From positions 48,088 through 112,087 of the forward strand of contig DBPT01000027.1 of assembly GCA_002304925.1 (NCBI GenBank): 64,000 bases of DNA, given 5' to 3'. The notes under the pieces are model-generated. The model was given only the letters and a program-made list of their open reading frames with translations. It did no database searches and was not told the origin of the DNA. This stretch comes from Prolixibacteraceae bacterium UBA1413. GTDB lineage: Bacteria; Bacteroidota; Bacteroidia; Bacteroidales; Prolixibacteraceae. This document shows positions 51,947 through 61,198 of this stretch, piece by piece. The translations under genes and the position numbers were made by a program. Positions within the stretch are counted from its first letter, which is position 1, and each line of letters opens with the position of its first letter.

Positions 51947-53941
51947 TTACCGGGTGATTTTGGCAGCGAACCCGCCACCCTGCATAAGGGTCAGTTTAAG
52001 GGTTTTGTTGTCAGGAACAGGAATGATCTCTTTCTTATAGTCGCGTGCTACCCTGTCGGCATTGATGCCATCGCGGAAGAGTTCGATGCGGGAATAGCCG
52101 TCGCCGAGAAAATCCAGGTTGACCGTCACTTCTCTGTTGTTCCAGTTGGTGAGTCCACCGACATACCAGACCCCCTCTTTCTGCCGGGCTATGACGATGT
52201 ATTCTCCTACCAGGCCGTCGAGGGCCACAGATTTATCCCACACGGTGGGGATTTCAGCGATAAACCGGGTGCATTCCATTTCGTTGCGGTAATTGGAGGG
52301 GTTGTCGCATAGCATGTTGAAGGGGGATTCGAAGATGATGTATTCTGCCAGCTGGTGGCATCGGGTGCCCTGACTCATGGGTTCGCTGTTGATGGGGCGG
52401 TAGTTATAGCGGTTGGCATTCCGCATGGCGCCCTGGGTATAGTCGACCGGTCCGGCGAGCATGCGGATATAGGGGAAGGTGACGTCGTAACGTACCATGT
52501 CCACTTCCGGAGGAGACCACTTCAACTGCTCCAGTCCGTGTACCCCTTCGAAGTTGAGTACGTTGGGCCAGGTGCGGTGAAGCCCCGTGGGTTTGTAGGC
52601 CCCGTGGAAGTCGATAATCAGCCGGTATTTAGCTGCCGTTTCAGCGCACCGGTAGTAAAAGTCCACCATGGCCTGGTCATCACGGTCCATAAAGTCGACC
52701 TTGAACCCTTTGACGCCCATTTCAGCGTATGTTTTGCATACATTCTCCATGTCGCGGTCCATTGCCCAATATCCTGCCCAGAGGATGATCCCCACATTTT
52801 TGCTTCGGCCGTAATCGACCAGCGCTTTCACGTCGATTTCCGGGACGATCTGCATCAGGTCGGCTTTCCTGTTGACTGCCCACCCTTCGTCGAGGATGAC
52901 ATATTCAATATTGTTTTCAGAGGCGAAATCGATGTAGTACTTATAGGTTTCGTTGTTTACTCCTGCCCTGAAGTCAACGCCGTAAATGTTCCAGTCGTTC
53001 CACCAGTCCCAGGCCACCTTTCCGGGTTTGATCCACGAAGTGTCGGCGATGCGCGACGGCGATGCCAGCAGGTAAACCAGGTCGTTGTCGGCCAGTTCCC
53101 GGTCGCTTGAGGCAATGGCGAGCACACGCCAGGGAAGGGAAGCCGTTGCTTTGATTCTGGCCACATAGTTTTCTCTTTCGGTGACGATCTGCTGCAACAT
53201 GTTGTGACCCCCCTGAACGGTGGTTTTGGGATAGGGAGCAAATTCCCCCGTGAGGGCTGTTTCACCCGTCCGGTTGATCATATAGAGTCCGGGATAGCTT
53301 TCCAGGTCCGCTTCGGTGAATACCAGTTTCTTCCCGTCGTTCAGTTCCACCAGCAGGGGCAGGAAAATTAGCCGCTGTCGGTGCAGTTCGCTGAGCCGGG
53401 CATAGGTATAGGTGTTTTCAAAGCTGTTGAAAAACTGGCGCTCCGGGTTTCCCGGGTTAAAGTTGCCGACATACGGCACCAGGGTGGGGTGGTCGGCGTT
53501 AAACTTGAGCTTCACCTCCTCATGTTTCACGAATGCCTCCTCTTTTCCGGAGGTGGTGAAACGATAGGCCACCCCCTGGTTGTAAGCCCTGAAAACAAGA
53601 CTGTAGTCTCCCCGGAATTGGAGGATCAGTTCGTTGTATTCGTCGGGGATAGTGCTTTTCTTGTACAGCCGGGTGGTGACTTCTCCCCGGTGTTCCGTTG
53701 CTTTTTTCTTTATCAGCCGGGGGTTCACTCCCCACTGGGTTCCGTTTGTCAGGGTCACCGACAGGGGAGACGCGGAAATCACCGGGGTGTTTTCATGCTG
53801 AACGCTCCATGTCAGGTTTTGCCCGATCTCTACTGTTACCTTCAAACGGCCATCGGGTGAGGTGAGGAGGTGCGGCCGTCCGGCCGCCTGTGCCTGTGAA
53901 ATCATAAGGGTAAGGATAAGTAATCGAATAAGCTTTTTCAT
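51947..53941 (-). CDS. Glycoside hydrolase family 97 protein
   Basis: A 664-residue secreted enzyme with a signal peptide (MKKLIRLLILTLMISQAQA). The N-terminal beta-sandwich has SPDGRLKVTVEIGQNLTWSV, the central barrel has SWIKPGKVAWDWWNDWNIYGVDFRAG and GVKGFKVDFMDRDDQAMVDF, and a C-terminal sandwich follows. GH97 contains inverting alpha-glucosidases (SusB) and retaining alpha-galactosidases. The Asp in FKVDFMD occupies the place of the retaining nucleophile as I recall it from the family, which would favour the retaining type. That is inference. It is 47 bases downstream of the GH106 gene on the same strand. Confidence 0.87.
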   Translation of the reverse strand: MKKLIRLLILTLMISQAQAAGRPHLLTSPDGRLKVTVEIGQNLTWSVQHENTPVISASPLSVTLTNGTQWGVNPRLIKKKATEHRGEVTTRLYKKSTIPDEYNELILQFRGDYSLVFRAYNQGVAYRFTTSGKEEAFVKHEEVKLKFNADHPTLVPYVGNFNPGNPERQFFNSFENTYTYARLSELHRQRLIFLPLLVELNDGKKLVFTEADLESYPGLYMINRTGETALTGEFAPYPKTTVQGGHNMLQQIVTERENYVARIKATASLPWRVLAIASSDRELADNDLVYLLASPSRIADTSWIKPGKVAWDWWNDWNIYGVDFRAGVNNETYKYYIDFASENNIEYVILDEGWAVNRKADLMQIVPEIDVKALVDYGRSKNVGIILWAGYWAMDRDMENVCKTYAEMGVKGFKVDFMDRDDQAMVDFYYRCAETAAKYRLIIDFHGAYKPTGLHRTWPNVLNFEGVHGLEQLKWSPPEVDMVRYDVTFPYIRMLAGPVDYTQGAMRNANRYNYRPINSEPMSQGTRCHQLAEYIIFESPFNMLCDNPSNYRNEMECTRFIAEIPTVWDKSVALDGLVGEYIVIARQKEGVWYVGGLTNWNNREVTVNLDFLGDGYSRIELFRDGINADRVARDYKKEIIPVPDNKTLKLTLMQGGGFAAKITR

Positions 53942-53988
53942 AATGGTATTTTTTATAATTGATTGTTGCAATTTCTTGCCTGAATTTA

Positions 53989-56838
53989 TTATTCGGCGGT
54001 TAACGGGCTAATCGTTACCGGACCGGCCAGTCCAGAGGGCTGCGGCGGCCAGCCCAAGGTGGTGAACAGTCCGTCGCCGCCGCGGTTGTGGGCCTTGAAT
54101 GCCGGGAAATTAACATTGTAGAAAATTTTGTAAGGCACTCCTTTTCGCTCCATATCTGCGATGCGGTTTCCCATGAGGTTGGTGACTGCAATTTCCAGTT
54201 GGTTTTCTTCCCGTAATTCCGCAGCGGGGACGATGACGGCAAAAGGCGGTGAAATCAGGGTGGCCTGTTCTTTCCCGTTCAGGTGAATTCTGGCACTGTG
54301 GAGCACTTCGCCCAGGTCGATACGGTAGTGTGACGCTTCATCGGCTGGTTTGGGGAATGTGGTGCTGTAAACGGCAGTCCCCGAGAAGGAGGCATACGCT
54401 TCTTCTGTCTTGTTGGTCCACAGTTCGGGGGATGTCCCGGTAATTTCCTCCGGAAGACCAGGGCCTCCCTCCTTAAAAACTATTTTCCATTCTGTTTGGA
54501 GAGTCGTTTTCTCTCCTGCCGGAGTGTAGCGGCGATAATCCTGAGTTGTTGTTTCGCCGGGGAAGAGCTGAAGAATGCAGCTTTCTCCGGGGACCAGGTT
54601 GAGGCGGACCATTGTTTTTTCCGCGGAAACGGATACCGGAATTTTCCCGAACCCTCCGTCCATGGGATTGTAGAGCACTGCAGAAGTCCCTTTTTTGCTG
54701 AGGGGGATGGTCTGATCGATGGTTCCGGCACCCCGGTTGGCGATGAACCAGGTGGTAGTTTGGCCATCCACCCTGCGTATGCTCTGCAGACCAAGGTCGG
54801 CCATGGGTTCTCTCCTGATTTGGGCAAAGCTGAGCAAGGCTTCCCTCTCTCCGGTGAGGATCCTTCCCTTGCCTGCCTTCGCCATCTGAATTCCTGGGGT
54901 GGCAGTTTCGAAGGTCAGTTTTTCCTTCAGATTACTCAGTTTTTCCTGTCTTTCCCGGAGATTGCCCATTCCGGGAACATCTTCGGGCAGTTGTTCCATG
55001 AGGATGGTGGCGCCCTGGCGGGCAAGTTTCACCAGGGCTTCAAAAGTTTCCGGCGGCATTATTTTCAGGGGAGGTAGCAGCAAGGTCTGGTAAGCGGCAC
55101 CGCCCGTTGTGATTTTTGCGTCGCTAACGCTGAGTTGGTTAATTTGCCGGTCGGAGATGTAGTCAAAGGCATACCCTTTCTTCCACAGTTCGAGGGCTGC
55201 GGGCCGAAGTGCCGAATTGGCCGCCGACCCGTCGAAATGGAGCAGCCGGGAGCGCCCCCTGATGGCATATTCGTCGTAAATGGGGTAATAGAGGAGGATG
55301 TCGTTGTCGGGTTTTCCGGATTGGAGGAACGACTGGGAACGGGTGATGTAACCGTTCAGGGTGGCGAAGTCGTTCCAGAAGGTATTGGTGGGGCCGAAAT
55401 GGACGGCGGCATAGAACATCCAGCCTGGCCACAGGGCCTCCTGCGGGGAATAGGTGGTGCCGTGGAAAAAGATGTGGTTGATTCCCGCCAGGAGGAAGAG
55501 GTCGACGGCCTGTTTCACATCGGCCAGGGAGGCTTCAAAATGGTCTTTGAGCCAGGTGGCCGATTCTGAGGAGGTGAGTTTCTTTCCCGTCACATGAGCT
55601 GCCGAGGAAGCCGATTTGACCTTCACGATGTCTTCTCCTTCGGTTTCGGGAATGTCGGCGGCGGCGTACAGGTCCAGGATGTTGGCCGGGGCTCCGTGGG
55701 CCTGGTTGCGGATGATTTTTCCGCCCCTCTTGGCCCAGTCGTGCCACCGCCGGGTATAATTCTCCAGGATCAGGTCGGAAATGGTCTCCCGGTAATCGGT
55801 CAGCACCCGCCGGTTAGTCTCTTCATCGTCCTGTCCCAAAAGGGCGGGGAGGAAATGGCGCAGGTCGTATCCGCGTCGTTTTTGGAATTCTTCCAACAGC
55901 AGGGGCGTGAAGTCAGCTTCGCCGCGGGCGTCGTCAACTTCATAGGAGTCGTTGAACCAGGCCCGCAAGGGTGAAATGTCATGGCCTTCAAAAGTGTTGG
56001 TGAAATGAACGAGGTAGTTGTCGATGGCCTGTGCCGAGAAATGGTCGATCACGTCTCCTTCGCCACCGGGGCCGGCTCTTTCGACGAGTTTGCCGTGCCA
56101 TCCTTCGAAGAGGGCCACCAGGTTCCATTCCCCTGCAGGAGCTGTCCAGTCCAGGGTGCCGTCAGCGGCCACCTCCGGGGTGAGGTCCAGGGGTTCTCCC
56201 TCCGCGGGGTATGCCATCAGGGTTTTGAGGATCATCGGACGGGGGAAGCGCACCTGGTCGATGGCCCAGGCCTGCAGGCTGTCTGCATTTTCGGCGATGG
56301 GATCCTTCAGGTCGCCGATGGTAAGGTTTTTCCTGGTGATTACCCGCAGGAGGGGCTCCTGGCTCCTGGCCACCTTTTCATTCAGCCGCTCTCCCACCTT
56401 CAGAGACCAGGTTTCCAAATGCATCATCCGGCAGGCATCTTCCGGGGTGACCCAGCGTCCTCCGAAGGGCCATCCGGAGGCCATGGCCAGGTCAATGCCT
56501 ATGTCGAGACGGGCGCTTTCCCGGAGGACGTATTCGAAAAGATCAATCCATTCCGGGGAGAGAAACTTCACAAACTGCCCTTCGTACCCGTGAACTCCAT
56601 AGATGGGCGTGATCTCCAGTCCGCCCAACCCTGCGGCCGCATACTGTTCCATGGCCAGTTTCAGGTTGACGGTATCCACACCGCTTGCCATCCACCACCA
56701 GCGGCTCCAGGGTTTTGTTTCCCGGGTGATTTCCGGCCATCCGGGTTCCGGGGATTCTCTCTTCTCTGAGTTACAGGAGGTGACTGCAATGACGCTGAAG
56801 AGGATCAGGGATATCAGAAACGGATTTTTTATTCTCAT
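53989..56838 (-). CDS. Glycoside hydrolase family 106-like alpha-L-rhamnosidase
   Basis: A 949-residue lipoprotein (signal MRIKNPFLISLILFSVIAVTSC). The N-terminal barrel has ETKPWSRWWWMASGVDTVNLKLAMEQYAAAGLGGLEITPIYGV, LAMASGWPFGGRWVTPEDACRMM and the conserved HIFFHGTTYSPQEALWPGWMFYAAVHFGPTNTFW stretch of the family. Beta-domains follow, including a galactose-binding-like fold near the C terminus (YRIDLGEVLHSARIHLNGKEQ). GH106 removes alpha-L-rhamnose from plant or marine polysaccharides. It lies upstream of GH97 on the same strand, and a -7 box lies 32 bases before the start. Confidence 0.88.
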   Translation of the reverse strand: MRIKNPFLISLILFSVIAVTSCNSEKRESPEPGWPEITRETKPWSRWWWMASGVDTVNLKLAMEQYAAAGLGGLEITPIYGVHGYEGQFVKFLSPEWIDLFEYVLRESARLDIGIDLAMASGWPFGGRWVTPEDACRMMHLETWSLKVGERLNEKVARSQEPLLRVITRKNLTIGDLKDPIAENADSLQAWAIDQVRFPRPMILKTLMAYPAEGEPLDLTPEVAADGTLDWTAPAGEWNLVALFEGWHGKLVERAGPGGEGDVIDHFSAQAIDNYLVHFTNTFEGHDISPLRAWFNDSYEVDDARGEADFTPLLLEEFQKRRGYDLRHFLPALLGQDDEETNRRVLTDYRETISDLILENYTRRWHDWAKRGGKIIRNQAHGAPANILDLYAAADIPETEGEDIVKVKSASSAAHVTGKKLTSSESATWLKDHFEASLADVKQAVDLFLLAGINHIFFHGTTYSPQEALWPGWMFYAAVHFGPTNTFWNDFATLNGYITRSQSFLQSGKPDNDILLYYPIYDEYAIRGRSRLLHFDGSAANSALRPAALELWKKGYAFDYISDRQINQLSVSDAKITTGGAAYQTLLLPPLKIMPPETFEALVKLARQGATILMEQLPEDVPGMGNLRERQEKLSNLKEKLTFETATPGIQMAKAGKGRILTGEREALLSFAQIRREPMADLGLQSIRRVDGQTTTWFIANRGAGTIDQTIPLSKKGTSAVLYNPMDGGFGKIPVSVSAEKTMVRLNLVPGESCILQLFPGETTTQDYRRYTPAGEKTTLQTEWKIVFKEGGPGLPEEITGTSPELWTNKTEEAYASFSGTAVYSTTFPKPADEASHYRIDLGEVLHSARIHLNGKEQATLISPPFAVIVPAAELREENQLEIAVTNLMGNRIADMERKGVPYKIFYNVNFPAFKAHNRGGDGLFTTLGWPPQPSGLAGPVTISPLTAE

Positions 56839-56869
56839 AAGGCGCAGGCATTAAGTATGGTTTATTTTA

Positions 56870-56877
56870 CAAAGCTA
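56870..56877 (-). promoter_or_regulatory. -7 box of the GH106 gene
   Basis: On the minus strand TAGCTTTG fits TAnnTTTG and lies 32 bases before ATG 56838, suggesting the GH106-GH97-SMUG2 run has its own promoter. The -33 element is weak. Confidence 0.45.
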
Positions 56878-56952
56878 AGGAATTGCCTGGGCAATCACCA
56901 TGCAACCCCACCTGATTGATCGTGTATGTATGTTTCAGTTCCATCCCTGGAG

Positions 56953-58401
56953 TCAGAAGCTGAATTCCGGGGAGGGGGTACGTGCTTCCTGCATGATTAT
57001 CAGCAGTTCTTCCACCACGCCCGGATGTTGGTCAGCCACATTGGTTGTTTCTCCGGGGTCCCTGGAAAGGTCATACAATTCCGTGGTGATTTTTTCAGGG
57101 TCGAGGATGTGATATCTGACCAGTTTCCAGTCGTTGCGCCGCACGGCCTGGCGGCCTCCCGACTCGTGGAATTCCCAGTAGAGGTAATCGTGTTCCTGCT
57201 GTCCCTTTTTTCCGAGCATGGCAGGGAGGAAAGAGATTCCGTCGATGCCGGCAGGTGCCTGTCCTCCGGTAAGTTCTGCGATGGTAGGCAGGACATCCCA
57301 GAAGGCTGAAATATGGGCGGTGGTGGTGCCGGCTTTTATTTTTCCCGGCCACCGGGCAAAGGCGGGCACCCTGATCCCCCCTTCGTAAAGGTCCCTTTTG
57401 TATCCCCTGAAAGGACCGTTGCTGTCAAAATAGTCGGGATCGGCACCTCCTTCGAGGTGGGGACCGTTGTCGGAAGTGAAGATGATCAGCGTATTTTTCT
57501 CCAGTCCCAGTTCTTTCAGTTTATCTGCGATTTCTCCCACCTGTCGGTCGAGAAGGGTGACCATGGCTGCAAAGGCGGCATGTGCTTCGGGTTGGCTGCC
57601 ATAACCTCCCTTCCTGAAATGGGCATCTCCCGGTTCCTTTCCCCGGTACGACTTTTCAGGGAGGAGTCTTCCCCTGAAGGGTTCCATATATTGATCGGGC
57701 AGGAGCAGTTCGGCATGGGGGATGATCGAGGGGTAGAAAAGGAAGAAAGCTTTGTCCCGGTTTTTTTCAATAAACCGGAGTGCCTGTTGATGAATCAGTT
57801 CCGGGGCGTATATTTCCATGCGGTCGCCGCTGTTTTCTTCCAGGATTACTTTTTGTGCGTTGTTCCAGAGGTGTCCCGGGTAGTAATTGTGTGCCAGGCT
57901 TTGGCAGAGGTATCCGTAGAACTCGTCAAAACCCTGCCGGAGGGGATCTCCTGACGATCCTGGTCCTCCGAGGCCCCATTTTCCAAAGGCTCCGGTGGTG
58001 TATCCCACGGTTTTCAGCATTTCTGCCATCGTGAAGGTGGAGTCGGGGATGGGCCATTGTCCTTCGGGTTCCCAGCCTTTGTTGCCACGGATGGGGGTAT
58101 GGCCGGTGGTCAGCCCTGTCATCAGGCTCGCCCGGGAGGGAGCGCAAACTGTTGTTCCGGCATAATGTTGGGAAAAAACGATCCCTTCGCCTGCCAGCCG
58201 GTCCAGGTTAGGCGTCGGGATAAGCTTTTGTCCGTTGAAACCCACGTCGCCGAAGCCCAGATCATCGGCCAGGATGTAAACGATATTCGGTTTTTGCTTA
58301 TCGGTACGGGCGGCTATTCCCTGATTGCCGTTACCGGCACAGGCGGCAAGACATGCTGTGAAAGCCAGTGCGGGTATGGCAAAATCCTTTGGTCCAGGCA
58401 T
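56953..58401 (-). CDS. Cys-type sulfatase, family S1
   Basis: A 482-residue lipoprotein (signal near MPGPKDFAIPALAFTACLAAC). The alkaline-phosphatase-fold sulfatase domain begins NIVYILADDLGFGDVGFNG. The active-site motif VCAPSRASLMTG carries the Cys that an anaerobic maturase (anSME) turns into formylglycine. TGAFGKWGLG holds a catalytic Lys, and FTSDNGPHLEGG the metal-binding DN. It removes sulfate esters from a glycan. Start at ATG 58401; TTG 58425 is less likely. It is 114 bases upstream of GH106 on the same strand. The substrate class cannot be fixed beyond a sulfated sugar. Confidence 0.9.
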   Translation of the reverse strand: MPGPKDFAIPALAFTACLAACAGNGNQGIAARTDKQKPNIVYILADDLGFGDVGFNGQKLIPTPNLDRLAGEGIVFSQHYAGTTVCAPSRASLMTGLTTGHTPIRGNKGWEPEGQWPIPDSTFTMAEMLKTVGYTTGAFGKWGLGGPGSSGDPLRQGFDEFYGYLCQSLAHNYYPGHLWNNAQKVILEENSGDRMEIYAPELIHQQALRFIEKNRDKAFFLFYPSIIPHAELLLPDQYMEPFRGRLLPEKSYRGKEPGDAHFRKGGYGSQPEAHAAFAAMVTLLDRQVGEIADKLKELGLEKNTLIIFTSDNGPHLEGGADPDYFDSNGPFRGYKRDLYEGGIRVPAFARWPGKIKAGTTTAHISAFWDVLPTIAELTGGQAPAGIDGISFLPAMLGKKGQQEHDYLYWEFHESGGRQAVRRNDWKLVRYHILDPEKITTELYDLSRDPGETTNVADQHPGVVEELLIIMQEARTPSPEFSF

Positions 58402-58561
58402 TGAGTTTTTGCCATGAAAATACAAAAATTCTGCATATTACTCTTCTTCCGTGCGGGTTCCGTTAATTTTCAGGATGACAATATCAGATTCGACGTAAAA
58501 GGGTTGTTCTGGCTGCTAAGGGCGGAGAGGCAGAAGCGCTGAGCCAAAAAACCGGTATGGT

Positions 58562-58595
58562 TTTGGTAATGTTGATACAACGGGTTCAATATTTG
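58562..58595 (+). promoter_or_regulatory. Possible promoter of the thioredoxin-like gene
   Basis: TTTG at 58562-58565 and AATATTTG at 58588-58595 are separated by 22 bases; the second box deviates at its first base. An inverted repeat TTTGTTA (58592-58598) with TAACAAA (58616-58622) lies at and after the -7 region, just before the ATG at 58633. It could mask or control initiation. Confidence 0.35.
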
Positions 58596-58632
58596 TTATT
58601 TTTAACCGTTTTTATTAACAAATGGTGCTTAC

Positions 58633-59736
58633 ATGATCAATAAGTCACTTACAAGCCTGTTGTGCTTGTTGTTTTTAACTTCCGGGGTAACCGCCCAGGT
58701 ATGGATACAGAAGGTATTATCTCCCACGCAGATCAACCGGTATGAAGGTCATCATCTGGTGTTGGTGGATTTTTGGGCTACCTGGTGTGCCCCTTGTATC
58801 CATGCAAGTAAACAATTGACGAACACACAGGAGGTATTCAGAAGGGATCTGACCATTATTTCTCTGACCCGGGAGCCGGAACCCGTGGTGCAGAAGTTCA
58901 TAGAGAAGCATCATCCGGGGTTGACCATAGCGCTTGACGAATATGGGCGGACCTTTGATTTTTACGGGGTAAATCAGATGCTGCCATGGTCGGTATTGCT
59001 GAACCAGCGGGGTGAACTCCTTTGGAAAGGCCATCCGGCCGATTTGTCGCACGCCATGATTGAACGGTTCATTTTGGATAACAAAGGCAGGAAAGGGAAG
59101 ACGATCATTCATATTGCACGGGAACCTGAGGCCAATCCTGTCAGGGTTGACAAGGAAGCCTTCATGGTCAGGCCTTCCGATTCAGAGGAGTTTTTTCTGA
59201 TGATCTCGGAAAAGGAGGTAACCTTCAATGGCAGAACCAGTAAGCTGATTTCGGAGCTCCTCCGCAAACCGGTTCAGATGGTTCGTGTCGGGGATGATCC
59301 CCTGATCAGCGCGCGCATAGGAATTTTGGAGTGGAACAAGGGGTCTGAACATGTTTTGGATAAACTGTTGAATGCCATGAATCTGGAATACTCGGTGGTC
59401 AGGGAAAATATCACCTGTTATCGCCTTACCGTGAAAGACAAATCTCTTTTATGGGATGATAAGCAACTTAACCTGGGGAATTTTAACGGAGCCTATCTTA
59501 CGGGTGATGAGAGCCTGTCGGTCGATAACGCTACGGTTGCTGAATTTGCCTTTCGTTTTTCAGGCGTGATGGATCATCCGGTTTATACCGACGACACTTC
59601 TCCCGAACTGCATGACTGGCAGGTCCATTACAAATACCTGGATCTTACGTTGCAGCAACTTTCAAATGAATATGGGATTAAGCTGGAACTGAAGAAGGGG
59701 AAGCATGACGTACACCAATTCATAAAGTGGCGCTGA
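58633..59736 (+). CDS. Secreted thioredoxin-like protein with C-terminal extension
   Basis: A 367-residue exported protein (signal MINKSLTSLLCLLFLTSGVTAQ). Residues about 25-155 form a TlpA-type thioredoxin fold with active site DFWATWCAPC and the cis-proline region LPWSVLLNQRGELLWKG. Residues about 190-367 form an extension with two segments, including KLISELLRKPVQMVRVG and VLDKLLNAMNLEYSVV, resembling the DUF3738-like C termini of some Bacteroidota and Acidobacteria proteins. It probably reduces disulfides in the periplasm. The role of the extension is unknown. Confidence 0.82.
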   Translation: MINKSLTSLLCLLFLTSGVTAQVWIQKVLSPTQINRYEGHHLVLVDFWATWCAPCIHASKQLTNTQEVFRRDLTIISLTREPEPVVQKFIEKHHPGLTIALDEYGRTFDFYGVNQMLPWSVLLNQRGELLWKGHPADLSHAMIERFILDNKGRKGKTIIHIAREPEANPVRVDKEAFMVRPSDSEEFFLMISEKEVTFNGRTSKLISELLRKPVQMVRVGDDPLISARIGILEWNKGSEHVLDKLLNAMNLEYSVVRENITCYRLTVKDKSLLWDDKQLNLGNFNGAYLTGDESLSVDNATVAEFAFRFSGVMDHPVYTDDTSPELHDWQVHYKYLDLTLQQLSNEYGIKLELKKGKHDVHQFIKWR

Positions 59737-59750
59737 TGAATCCATAAAAA

Positions 59751-59778
59751 AAGGTTCCCGCACGGGGAACCTTGTTTT
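59751..59778. terminator. Bidirectional terminator between the thioredoxin-like and OmpA genes
   Basis: AAGGTTCCC (59751-59759) pairs with GGGAACCTT (59765-59773) around a five-base loop. A-run (5') and GTTTT (3') flank it, allowing use from both strands. The two genes converge here. Confidence 0.88.
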
Positions 59779-59800
59779 ATGGTAAATATCCTTTTCCGGA

Positions 59801-60913
59801 TCAGTTGATAATTCTGAATTCGGTTCTGCGGTTTTCCTGATGTTCAGCTTCGGTGCAATCCACTCCGTTGGAGCATCTGTTTTTCAGGCGGCTTTCACCA
59901 TATCCGCGGGCGGTGAGCCTGTTGCGTGAAATTCCCTGTGAAACCAGGTAGTTCACCACCGATTGGGCACGCTGCTGTGACAGGGACATGTTGTAGTCGT
60001 CATTTCCCCTGGAGTCGGTATGGGAAAGAATTTCGATATTCAGGTTGGGTTTTTCCCGCATCAGTTTCAGCAGGTTTTCGTCGATGATCCGCTTTGAGGC
60101 GGGGGTAATGACAGCACTGTTGTAATCGTACAGGATCGGAAGTACGTTGTAGGTGCCGACAATGTTGCAGTCGACTTCTTCCCAGACGGTCATGCCACCC
60201 TTCTGATCCAGAACGGTCCTTTTGATGGTCTTGTATTCAGCGGGCACGGTTACCTCCTCGACCCTTTCCGGAGTATCAATGACCTTGCGTTTGATCGTGG
60301 CGTATTCCGCAGGAATTTCAATCTCATCCATGCGGGCGGGAGTTTTTACCACCTGTTTTTTGTAGGTGGCAGTAACTTCAGGAACGGGAATCTTGTTGGT
60401 AGACGCATCCTTGAGCAAGGTTGTGATACCCACGGTTTCTGATTTTGCCGGATATTCCACATAACAGGCAACTATGCAATCCTCCTTGTTCACCGACGGA
60501 CAATCGGCAAGGGTGGTATACTCCCATCCTGAGGTAACCGGGTAAACTTCCAGTGTTTTAGCATCGGTTCCGAAGGATGCAGGGACAACGGTCAGGTCAG
60601 TCCTTGATTCCTGGCTGACGTAAGAAACCTCAACGGTTTCGTAAACAGCAGGAACATAAACCAGTTTTTTGCTGGCTTCTTTGACCAATACGCGTTCTTC
60701 CACCGTTTTGTAGGTGGCGGGGACCACTTTCAAAGTCTTGTATGCAGGAGAAATCTGAATGGTTTCTTCCACCTCTTTGAATGTGTCCTTGGTAATACAT
60801 TTAACATAACATTTCCCGGGGACCGGGTTTGGCGGCAGTACATCGGTTTGAGCCTGCACGGTGATCGCAGTTAAAAAAAGTCCGCTGATCACCAAAGTAA
60901 ACATTTTCTTCAT
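59801..60913 (-). CDS. OmpA-family protein with N-terminal repeat region
   Basis: A 370-residue secreted protein (signal MKKMFTLVISGLFLTAITVQAQ). Residues about 45-245 hold several imperfect units of about 20-24 residues built on VPAxYKTxxxxV (for example VVPATYKTVEERVLVKEAS, VYVPAVYETVEVSYVS, IEIPAEYATIKRKVI, VTVPAEYKTIKRTVL). Residues about 255-370 form an OmpA C-terminal peptidoglycan-binding domain with LPILYDYNSAVITPAS, HTDSRGNDDYNMSLSQQRAQSVVNYL and the final NRRTEFRI. It should anchor the outer membrane to the wall. The repeat region is probably an extended beta structure. A -7 box lies 24 bases before the start. Confidence 0.9.
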   Translation of the reverse strand: MKKMFTLVISGLFLTAITVQAQTDVLPPNPVPGKCYVKCITKDTFKEVEETIQISPAYKTLKVVPATYKTVEERVLVKEASKKLVYVPAVYETVEVSYVSQESRTDLTVVPASFGTDAKTLEVYPVTSGWEYTTLADCPSVNKEDCIVACYVEYPAKSETVGITTLLKDASTNKIPVPEVTATYKKQVVKTPARMDEIEIPAEYATIKRKVIDTPERVEEVTVPAEYKTIKRTVLDQKGGMTVWEEVDCNIVGTYNVLPILYDYNSAVITPASKRIIDENLLKLMREKPNLNIEILSHTDSRGNDDYNMSLSQQRAQSVVNYLVSQGISRNRLTARGYGESRLKNRCSNGVDCTEAEHQENRRTEFRIIN

Positions 60914-60936
60914 GATTTGTGTATTTATTGATGAGG

Positions 60937-60944
60937 CAAAATTA
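60937..60944 (-). promoter_or_regulatory. -7 box of the OmpA-family gene
   Basis: On the minus strand TAATTTTG fits TAnnTTTG and lies 24 bases before ATG 60913. No convincing -33 was seen. Confidence 0.5.
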
Positions 60945-61009
60945 ACATTTACATAGAACAGTTTTCATGTTAATGATCATGTTTTCTTAAAAACATTTAG
61001 ACAAATACA

Positions 61010-61198
61010 TTGGCGGTTCCTTGAAGGCTTCACAGAGCAGGAAGGCCGGCCAAACCATGGTTTTCAGGCAACCCGGGCTGCTCGTCCGGAATTCCGTGGC
61101 CTGTGAGACAAACCAAATGGCGGCTCCGATAAATCCGAGCCTCCGTGGTACGGAACCCGTAGTTCCGGTAAGTCGGTGACGGTTTCCATGAAGAGCCG
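61010..61198 (-). other. GC-rich relic with an open frame and no start
   Basis: In the 285-base gap between the xylanase and OmpA genes, the segment nearest the xylanase is distinctly GC-rich beside AT-rich flanks. On the minus strand one frame stays open (for example GFIGAAIWFVSQATEF, then LKTMVWPAFLLCEAF) without a recognisable start, and short stems occur (GGAAC with GTTCC; GGCTC with GAGCC). It looks like the remnant of an inserted element or a structured RNA, not a full gene. I cannot name it. Confidence 0.4.
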
